A stretch of DNA of 64,000 bases from Dicyema japonicum (taxonomy: Eukaryota; Dicyemida; Rhombozoa; Dicyemidae): positions 902,882 through 966,881 of the forward strand of contig RDEW01000015.1 in the NCBI GenBank assembly GCA_011109175.1, in the 5' to 3' direction. A program made the translations under genes and the position numbers. A model generated the notes under the pieces. The model saw only the letters and a program-made list of their open reading frames with translations, was not told where the DNA came from and searched no databases. Below, in pieces: positions 56,950-64,000 of the stretch; the first letter of the stretch is position 1, and the number at the start of each line of letters is the position of its first letter.

Positions 56950-57845
56950 CCATATCATTTGTTAAAGAATAATGATCACTCCTCAAGGAGACTCCCTCTC
57001 TCCCCACTATTCACAATATACTTGGAGGCCGCAATGAGGGAACTGAGACCATTATATCAAGGAAAAATAGATGAAGTGATTTATGCTGATGATGTCGACC
57101 TAATTTCTGAAGACAAAGAACTCCTGGAGCATGTACTAGAAAAAGCACCAGATATACTTGAGAAATGGTTTCTCACCGTGAACAGGGAAAAACAGAACGG
57201 ACAGAGATAAGAAGAATGAACAACTCACTCGAAGAAAAATGGAGACACATAAAGAAACTTGGCTCACTACTAGGAGATAGCGAAGACATCATACGGAGAA
57301 AAACATTGGCAAACGCGGCATTACAAAAGCTTAAAAATCTTTGGCTAAAGCGGAAAGGATATAACATAAAACAAAGGATTATGTTATACGACACTTTCAT
57401 CAAACCAATTCTACTATACAACTCTGGGACCTGGGCCACCTCTAAAGAGGAATTGGAGAGGCTAGACTCATTTCACAGGAATCATCTAAGAAACATAACT
57501 GGAATGTCCTGGCCATCCAAGATCTCGCGAAATGGACTGTACAATAAGTGTGACTGTATACCATTAAGCCACGAGATCATTAACTCTCGTTGGAGACTTT
57601 TTAAACACGTCCTGAGGTTGGACCCGATATCCCTTCCGAATAACGCAATGTAAGATTACTACTCTTCCAATGTAAAACTTTCGTGGAAGACCGAGAACTA
57701 CCCTCCCGGTCGTTCTACAAAACGATCTGAAAGCCGTGAAGAAAACATTGGCATCTGGTGACGATCTGGACTCACTGAGGGACCTAGCAAAGAACAGAAG
57801 AGCTTGGAGCAACCTAACTAATTCTCTTATATAAATATTATGGCT
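56950..57845 (+). mobile_element. LINE family A, RT palm to C-terminus
   Basis: Plus strand: LPLSPLFTIYLEAAMREL and DEVIYADDVDLISEDKELLE (catalytic YADD at about 57081-57092), then ENATLAN-type thumb, MLYDTFIKPILLYNSGTWAT near 57382-57440, FHRNHLRNITGMSWPSKISR near 57470-57530, RWRLFKHVLRLDP near 57590-57625, and finally SGDDLDSLRDLAKNRRAWS near 57758-57815. Three frame changes. Best-preserved 3' half of family A in the window. Confidence 0.85.
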
Positions 57846-57869
57846 CTTGTGAAAGTGATAATAATAATA

Positions 57870-58560
57870 AAGAATAATGATTTTATGCAACATTGATGCC
57901 TTCTCCATGCTTCATTTTCGGTGTATTTTTGTCATATTCGTGATTTGTCTTCCGCCATATATAAAATATATTTGTTATAATTCAGACCAAAAAGTTTAAT
58001 TTTGGTTTCATCCGACCATAAAATATTCATTATATATTCCAAATTTTTATTCAAAATATTTTTTAGCAATTTGTAGTCGCGCCAATATGTGGACTTTTTA
58101 GTAGAACACGACGTGCTCTCCGTCTATGAATTCTTTCTATGCGCAATACATTAGTTATCGTAGACACACCGAAATTTATTCCCATAGTCTGTAAATCATT
58201 CACCAAGATGCTTTGAGTAATTCTCGGTTCATTAACCACAATTCTTTTCATCCTTGAGAGAGAACGGCTAGATTTTTTTGGGTTCGCCAGATCTCGATTT
58301 ATTTAAGACAGTCCCTCGTTCTTTCCAACGGATTATTATACTTCTCACTGAACTTTTTGGAATGCTAAATAGATTTGAAATTCGTTTATAATATTTTTTA
58401 TCTTGGTGGGACTTCACAACATCTGTTTTAACTACAAATATTCTTTTCGTTTTCCCATAAAACTTTAAAAAAACGTTCATTTTTTAATATCCAATTGATG
58501 CCTTTGTAGTGTCGAATCGATTAAATGTACTCTTTCAGAAGATTTGTCCACCATTTTAGC
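57870..58560 (-). mobile_element. Tc1/mariner transposase remnant
   Basis: Minus strand: N-terminal helix-turn-helix (ISNLFSIPKSSVRSIIIRWK near 58385-58325, KSRSGEPKKI near 58300), second HTH (VNEPRITQSILVNDLQ, GINFGVSTITNVLRIERI near 58240-58130), then ILWSDETKIKLFG near 58025-57985, the second catalytic aspartate block of Tc1 transposases. The C-terminal third is lost after about 57870. Frameshifts separate the parts. No terminal repeats identified. Confidence 0.85.
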
Positions 58561-59400
58561 ATAAAATAATAACTAATTTATTCAGAATGAAATTTTATTT
58601 AAAAACTAATTATGGAGCTTAATCTTGGACTAAAAAAAAGCAAAAACGAATAAATGAGACAAGAGGTGCCAAAACATTTTGAGCCAACTGTAGTTGCAAA
58701 GCAAACAATTTTATTTAACAAAAAATTAGGAGTTAAAAGGGATATTACTAAAGTCCAGCTCCTCAGCTTAAACAATCTGCCAAGTTCATTCTACTCCTCT
58801 TTAACCAGACGTGCAAAGGGTCCAATGGGTCAAAAAACGGGGGGTCCCAAACAAACTATTGAGTCCAGAAAGGGTTCAATGAGGGTTTCAAACAACCGTT
58901 AGGACAGAATTCATAAGACCCCATCTGACGTAGGTAATATAGATTATCAATGTTTGACGTAGGTAAGTAACTAAAGTAATACTTACTTGGACGTAAGTAA
59001 AATAGATTATCAATATTTGTAATGGTATAGAAGGGGAGTCTTTATTATTTAAAAAGCAAAGGAATGTATGATGAGTCCACTAGTTCATAAAATTCAAAAG
59101 ATAAAAGCCGGAAATATTATTTATTAACAAATATTTAAAAGAAATTGAATTATTATTTTCTGGAAAATTCCTTTAAAAAATTAAAAAAACGACACAACAA
59201 AAAATATGGAAACAACTGAAATAGTAATTTCTCCGTTTGATAATTCATTTTTAATGGAATGCCAGCAACATCGAGTAAAGTGAAGTCATTTCGATTCATC
59301 ACAAATAATAACGAAAGATATTAATTTCCTACCAGAAAATGTAGAATATTATCAAATTTTGTGTTTTAACAAATAAAAATGACAAATATTTAACAAAAAA
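58561..59400. other. Unassigned; local duplication
   Basis: An 82-codon open stretch (58654-58902) has no recognisable motif. The block gacgtaggtaatatagatta (58929) recurs in altered form at about 58990 (gacgtaagtaaaatagatta), a local duplication. The segment gattatcaatatttgtaatg at about 59007 recurs inverted near 63090. Confidence 0.4.
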
Positions 59401-59404
59401 ACAA

Positions 59405-59750
59405 ATGTTAGTTGAGGAAACCGGCTGCGTAGATTGAGAACGAGTTCCCTCGGAGTATGGCCATTCCAATATTTTGTCTCAGCCATAACTCTTCTTGTTG
59501 ATCCCTTTTCTATCTGGCAAGCATTCCTCCGAGTTCGCGCAAGAACTCAGCCATCGTTGGACCAACGGCTCCCGATGACTCGCCCGCAACAGGAGTAAAT
59601 CGGTAGCGGTCCCCGAGGCAGGAATATTTCATGATTTTTAGGTTTTCCGCGGTCGAAGCAGCTGCTCCAGGTGTCTGAACTGATTTGTAAAGATTCGTGC
59701 TTGAGTCGTCGTAGGAGAGCTTTGACAAATAAAAATTAAATCAATTTTTC
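59405..59750 (-). mobile_element. LINE family B, 3' end (second copy of the 14.5-kb type)
   Basis: Minus strand: SKLSYDDSSTNLYKSVQTPG, KYSCLGDRYRFTPVAGES, GAVGPTMAEFLRELGGMLAR, stop, then ILRGNSFSIYAAGFLN in a shifted frame. Close to 14535-14785. Confidence 0.8.
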
Positions 59751-59835
59751 ATTTTTATACCTATTAGGTCAGCAATTTAATGGACTTTTTAGGGTCAATT
59801 TATTTGTTTTTAATGACAACTTTTCGATTGCCCTA

Positions 59836-59895
59836 TTAATCAAGTTAATGGTTAACATTAAGAACACTTTTAAAGCACTTAAAACTGACGTAAAT
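59836..59895. repeat. Left arm of an inverted repeat around the ceramide synthase gene
   Basis: The DNA ending aacacttttaaagcactt, then actgacgtaaatag is mirrored on the opposite strand at 62795-62860 over about 60 bp with roughly 85 percent identity by eye. Confidence 0.7.
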
Positions 59896-60687
59896 AGATT
59901 TATAAGCGATTATCGCTTATAGGTAAGTAAAATGTAACTTTCCTCTAATTTTAATAGTAAAGTAAATCAAGTGAAGTTAACATACGATGATTTGCATTTT
60001 CGTGTTAAAATAATTTTTTATAATAATTTGGATTTAAAGTGCATATTTTTCCTAGAGGTGAGTTGACTATTTTTATAGGCGAATTCGGGACAACCATCCA
60101 AGTTTGTCGTAAGAGGTTAATTACTTAAAGCATATTTGTTATCATCATGATAGTGACCTCCAATGCATTTTTCATCATTATAATGACTTCCAACACATCC
60201 TTGTCCAATAATGAAATTAAAAAAATAATGGAAAATAATTTAAATATTCTTTGTCGAAGGTGAACTATGAACGCTGTCAGATTACAAATGCCAGGTGATG
60301 GTACCAGTCCAGCATGTCACATAAAGTAAGACGTTCTGCATGTCTTCAATCTCAATTTTCTCAAGGCTCATAGAAATTTGATTGCGATCTATAAAGTTCT
60401 AATATAGATTGAAATCACTAATTAAATGTATTCATGGATGAGTTAACTTCTAATGAGGCAACCGCAGTCACATCAAGAATATTGGAAGGCTTGACAACGA
60501 ATATAGAAACACGTGACTAACCAGCACATGACCATCTTTGAGCCCAAATGTATAGACACGTGATTTCTCAATATTCTAACGACGAATCATATATTGTCTT
60601 TCTTATAATCAAATTGGTAGAACCACGTGGGTCAATACCCCCATAGAACAAATGCCCCACATTTATTGGTAAAAATTAGAAAAATAG
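59896..60687. other. Intergenic, 3' flank of the ceramide synthase gene
   Basis: No gene or firm repeat seen. Confidence 0.4.
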
Positions 60688-61723
60688 TTATTCCCGTTTA
60701 TCTTTCCGATCTTCAGTAACGTCAGTTTCGCGAAAGTCCGAGATATTGCCACCGAGTCGTCGTAAGAGAGCTTTGACGATCAACTACAATCAGCAATCGA
60801 CTTACCGTGGACCAAATAATGTGAGCAAACTGGAGAAACATCAAAAATCCGTTCAAAATTGAATACCATGACCACGGAATGTACGAGTAAACTGCGAAAC
60901 CCATGGAAGTGGCGTAAAGGACCTTCATTGGGTACCAGTAAAGCCGGAAAACAAACCTACCATGAACCCAGAAATCACCATAAAATAGAAAACGTAAGAA
61001 ACAGCACTTGAGAGACGCAAACAAATGCACTCTCACAATAGAACTTACTCAAGTACAAGAAGACCTTGGCCAATCCCAAAACGGTGTCCAGCATGTCGTG
61101 AAGGAACATGACGAAGACCCCGATGCGGTATAACCTGGATGAGACCCCCAAGTACCGCATAGCATAAGACAGTCCCACGAGAGAGATCGTCGCAAAGTGG
61201 TGGAACATAAGAAGATAGGAATCAGACCGCCAATTGTCAACATACAAGGTAGAGTATACCCCCGCAATGTAAAAGGACATCTGGATAACGTAATTGAGAA
61301 AGATATCTGCGGAAATAACGTCATCAGCACTCCACTCTGCCATAATCACGGAAAAAACCCTTAAAACACATAACAGGGTCAGTGAAGTAATAATAGCGGA
61401 GCACGAGGATGCTATATGAAGAACAAATGAAGAGAGCCAAGTGGGAAGCCGACTGGACGATGTTCTGGGCAATTCTCTGACCCGCAATTGGAGTTATCAA
61501 CGGAAACTGTCGAATCATAAAAAACTAGGATAACTAAGGGACCGACCTTGGTATAAGAGATCAGTTTGATTCTGATTATAATCCATATTATGGGAAGAAA
61601 CAAAAAGACATAGTCACTTTTGTCGAAGTGGCCGTACTTTTTTATGTCTGCAGCAATATCCGTCGCAGAGGGTATCAAAATGTTCGAAAATGTGGTATTC
61701 CTCAGGGTTTTGATTCGATCCAT
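60688..61723 (-). CDS. Ceramide synthase (LAG1/TLC family)
   Basis: Ceramide synthase N-acylates sphinganine in the ER membrane. Seven exons (61723-61547, 61524-61359, 61336-61156, 61134-61031, 61006-60979, 60956-60806, 60783-60688) joined over introns of 22, 22, 21, 24, 22 and 22 nt give exactly 300 residues with stop TAA. The TLC/Lag1 motif is intact once the 21-nt intron is out: MFHHFATISLVGLSYAMR, then LYRIGVFVMFLHDMLD (active-site HH at about 160 and HD at about 187). Several hydrophobic spans follow, e.g. MLFLTFSILWFVFRL and NGFLMFLQFAHIIW, and the charged tail ends RETDVTEDRKDKRE. Each splice was chosen because it restores the family spacing; exon 5 is just 28 nt. Start at MDRIKTLRN fits the short N-terminus of invertebrate members, and a tttcag acceptor-like sequence sits four bases upstream. 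No homeobox domain. Confidence 0.93.
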
Positions 61724-62384
61724 GCACTGAAACAGGGCACAAACCAACTGAATGTACCCCGTTGGGTGCGAGGACGTCTGACTAAAGTCAACTGGTTCTA
61801 CAAAATTATGGGCTATTCAAAAAAATAGGAAATAAATCACAACCACAAAGCATTAGAGAATCTTGTTAATCTTGGCTTTTTTAGAATATTTTTTGTTGAA
61901 AATTTGAATTTATTAAAAAATTAAATATTCAAAATAATTTAATAATAATTTAACTTTAAACGTTTCAACCTTATAAATTAACATTCTTTCATATTTTAAG
62001 GTACAACAATTCTGATCAAATACATAGCATTACTAAAATTTTATCAGATATTTCGTTGATCTGTATAATCTTATATTTCTACCGTGGCCATTGCTGTATT
62101 GTGCTTTTAATGTTGTGGGATTATTTTATGATAATTTTAACAAATTGACGTGCTTTTTTGTAACTGGAAGCCATAGAAACTGATTGTATTTGTGGTTTTA
62201 TCGTCGATTAGATAATTATCACAAACCGTAAGTTCTCTTCTGTTGTCAAGTTGTTATCTTTTCTGTTGTCTTGATTATCAAAGTGTGCATTTATATCTGC
62301 TGTTCTCTTTTGTCAGACTACTTAATATTATTTGGTCACTTTAGATGGTGAAGTTTTTGAACTCTTGGAGGGACTCGGCTTTGA
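61724..62384. other. Intergenic, 5' flank of the ceramide synthase gene
   Basis: AT-rich, no gene seen. The acceptor-like tttcag immediately before the ceramide synthase ATG is the only point of note. Confidence 0.4.
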
Positions 62385-62632
62385 CAATCCGAGAAGTTCC
62401 CCATACACACAACCCTCAACGAAATCGTCAAACGTGAGTCAGATGGGTTCCAATTTCTGATCGAACCACCATCTTTTGACAACGGGGATGGGATGACAAT
62501 TTTTAATTCTTGCATGGAAAATCTCTCGTGTGGGATACAACGTGTGGTGCCTCATTCAATGCTTTACGTTTTCCACAGACATTATGTGTTCCAAAATGAC
62601 GACTCTACCGAACGGAGGAAACTAAATAAATA
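62385..62632 (+). other. Coding-like open stretch, unknown
   Basis: Open for about 82 codons without an initial ATG: FPIHTTLNEIVKRESDGFQF, then LIEPPSFDNGDGMTIFNSCM, then VVPHSMLYVFHRHYVFQN, ending KLNK-stop at 62632. Codon composition is more balanced than the flanks. About 70 bases on, LECDYCGTQRLPRREIIF can be read (62702-62760). It may be exons of a small gene or part of a mobile ORF. No family recognised. Confidence 0.35.
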
Positions 62633-62794
62633 ATTAGCCTTTGGAGATTATTTCTATTTTGTAACAATCGCTTTCGAAGAATTGGTAAGTCATCGAAAAA
62701 TCTTGAATGTGATTACTGCGGCACTCAGAGACTTCCTCGAAGGGAAATAATTTTCACAGCACCAGGAAATTCCATCGTCTTACAAACAATAGAA

Positions 62795-62860
62795 AAAGCT
62801 ATTTACGTCAGTTTAAAGTGCTTTAAAAGTGTGCATAATGTCAAACATGAACTTAATTAT
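62795..62860. repeat. Right arm of the inverted repeat around the ceramide synthase gene
   Basis: gctatttacgtcagtttaaa then gtgctttaaaagtgtg is the reverse complement, with changes, of 59836-59895. A second inverted pair (about 59007-59045 and 63068-63103) lies outside it. Confidence 0.7.
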
Positions 62861-63227
62861 TAATCCACAATTGCTGAAAAATCACTTGTTTCCATTTTTA
62901 CTGGAATCTTCCATAAAATCAGAATTTTTGTTACAAATGACATTCCACGAAATTGTAAATTTTTTTTGATTTAATTTCCCTTAAAATATTTGTAATGAAG
63001 ACTTATGTTTTTTTAATTTTTTATAAAGTAATAAATTCATTATATATTCCTTTTTTATTTGAATTAGTGAAGAATCCCCTTCTATAACATTACAAATATT
63101 GATAATCGTTTCTCAACGAGGGGCGAATTTTATTTGTCCTGGAGCGATTTTTTAATTGGTGATTTTTTTAATTATGAAATTAATCGCTTTATTTAACAAA
63201 CAATAAAAAAGTTAATATATTTAATAA

Positions 63228-63482
63228 TCAACAACCTTCCTCGCCTGCCTGTTCGCCAGCCTTCTCAGGCAGGTTCGATTCTGGTTGCTGAAACAACTCC
63301 GAGAGCGCATTGTCAAATTGAACCCTCTGCCCATATGGCATCTCAGGGCTCTGCCTCCTATACTCCAATGTCAAGCTCTCTAGGGTCCGCTTTAACACAG
63401 TGGACTGTAGATAGGCCTGGAGCTTCCTATCTACCCCCAACTGCTTCAGATAACCCTTGTGGTACTTTGTTGCATGGGGCAT
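63228..63482 (-). other. GC-richer open frame, probably from a mobile element
   Basis: 84 codons starting MPHATKYHKGYLKQLGVDRK, then LQAYLQSTVLKRTLESLTLE and YRRQSPEMPYGQRVQFDNAL, ending EQAGEEGC. Base composition (Gly/Glu/Leu with G/C third positions) differs sharply from all host genes here. The pattern 'GVDxKxQAYxQSxVLKxxLESL' is one I associate with repetitive-element ORFs in invertebrates, but I cannot name the family. It is preceded on the minus strand by a duplicated non-coding motif (next entry). Confidence 0.4.
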
Positions 63483-63585
63483 GACACTTTTTTATGATAT
63501 CTGTTATTATGAAATATTTATACTTAAATTTATTTAAAATAATTAAATAATATAGCATGACACTTTTTTATAATATCTGTTAAAA
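63479..63585. repeat. Direct repeat of about 28 bp, 76 bp apart
   Basis: gcatgacacttttttatgat (63479) and gcatgacacttttttataat (63555), each continuing atctgtta. They flank nothing recognisable. They might be the edge of an insertion next to the GC-richer frame. Confidence 0.6.
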
Positions 63586-63624
63586 AATTAAATAAATTGA
63601 GAACTATATATCTTTTGGTTTTTT

Positions 63625-64000
63625 TTAAATCCAATGATCCATTGTCATGTGGTGCTGAGTTTTCTAAGGAAACATTTCGTTTATTAGAACACGAAAGTAT
63701 TTTCAATCACTAGGAAAAGATAGTGAATTAAAACCTAAAGCAAAACAATGACAAAAGGATAAAAATAAGGATATACTTCATTAATAAATGCCTAAAATCT
63801 GCAAACTATTCGGGATTTTTTTATTCATATAAAGTTGCAGAAATTATCGCAGTTACTGGGTTTTTTTTATAAAAATTATCATTGGTTTTTTATTTTATTC
63901 TAAATTACTTATGTATGAAAATATAAATATTTTAATACGAATAATTTATAAAATTAAACAAAATAGCAAATAAGATCGTCTTTTCCGTTAATTTTGTATT
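63625..64000 (+). repeat. Dispersed repeat R1, copy 3, cut by the window end
   Basis: Same order of blocks as 23870-24640: ccaatgatccattg, gacaaaaggataaaaataag, atctgcaaactattcgggat, taatacgaataatttataaa, gatcgtcttttccg. Without the LINE scrap that interrupts copy 1. Confidence 0.65.

Noticed and set aside
61007-61053. A 19-nt intron with a GTAAG donor starting at 61047 in the ceramide synthase
   Set aside because: It shifts the frame so that the next clear 22-nt intron no longer fits and the family spacing becomes too long. The 24-nt intron at 61007-61030 gives the right spacing and keeps both.

Overview
The window is nuclear DNA of a small-genome animal. It is AT-rich, nearly half of it is decayed retrotransposon, and a few compact host genes lie between the transposons. 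Nine host loci can be read on family grounds: a Vms1/ANKZF1-type gene (5.4-6.2 kb), a RING-H2 gene (11.2-11.8 kb, minus), two candidate cytochrome c oxidase assembly factors (19.9-20.2 and 21.9-22.3 kb), a coiled-coil gene directly followed by TIPIN/Swi3 (27.8-29.2 kb), a secreted Ig/fibronectin-III protein (36.3-37.7 kb, minus), an Arf GTPase (43.6-44.2 kb) and a ceramide synthase (60.7-61.7 kb, minus). Most fail to read through as simple ORFs. They become full-length family members only when 27 GT-AG (one GC-AG) introns of 19-29 nt, mostly 22-25 nt, are removed. Metazoan gene families, the standard stop code and introns of this size together point to a dicyemid mesozoan. That is an inference from intron size and gene content, not from a species match.

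Layout. 0-4.2 kb: two non-LTR retrotransposon (LINE) remnants. 5.4-6.2 kb: Vms1-like gene. 6.2-10.7 kb: LINE tails, a tRNA-derived SINE and a degenerate reverse transcriptase (RT). 11.2-11.8 kb: RING gene. 13-19.8 kb: tandem repeat and LINE pieces. 19.9-22.3 kb: the two COX-assembly candidates around RT debris. 22.5-27.3 kb: LINE pieces. 27.8-29.2 kb: coiled-coil gene and TIPIN, same strand, 106 bp apart. 30.4-31.8 kb: DDE-integrase element. 32-35.7 kb: two LINEs. 36.3-37.7 kb: Ig/FN3 gene. 38-41.5 kb: LINE family B and a Helitron helicase. 43.0-44.2 kb: SINE and Arf. 45-50.8 kb: LINEs, including one whose two halves sit head to head like a twin-primed insertion. 51.46-53.83 kb: an hAT transposon with intact terminal repeats and target duplication. 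55-58.5 kb: LINE 3' ends and a Tc1/mariner remnant. 60.7-61.7 kb: ceramide synthase, flanked by inverted repeats. 62-64 kb: unassigned coding-like pieces and a dispersed repeat.

In these notes 'family A' means LINEs with an APE endonuclease, an RT and a C-terminal 'RWRLFGHVLR' region. 'Family B' means LINEs whose C-terminus carries 'GLDRGDGxRP ... VETxGxxxxxSxxFLxxLGR ... RISIAIxRGN'. 'Jockey-like' is used loosely for elements with the 'LPNGVPQGSPLSP ... YADDI' RT. Clade names are approximate. The host genes serve unrelated housekeeping and surface roles (ribosome quality control, ubiquitination, respiratory-chain assembly, replication-fork protection, adhesion, membrane traffic, sphingolipid synthesis). 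Only the coiled-coil/TIPIN pair looks as if it might be co-transcribed.
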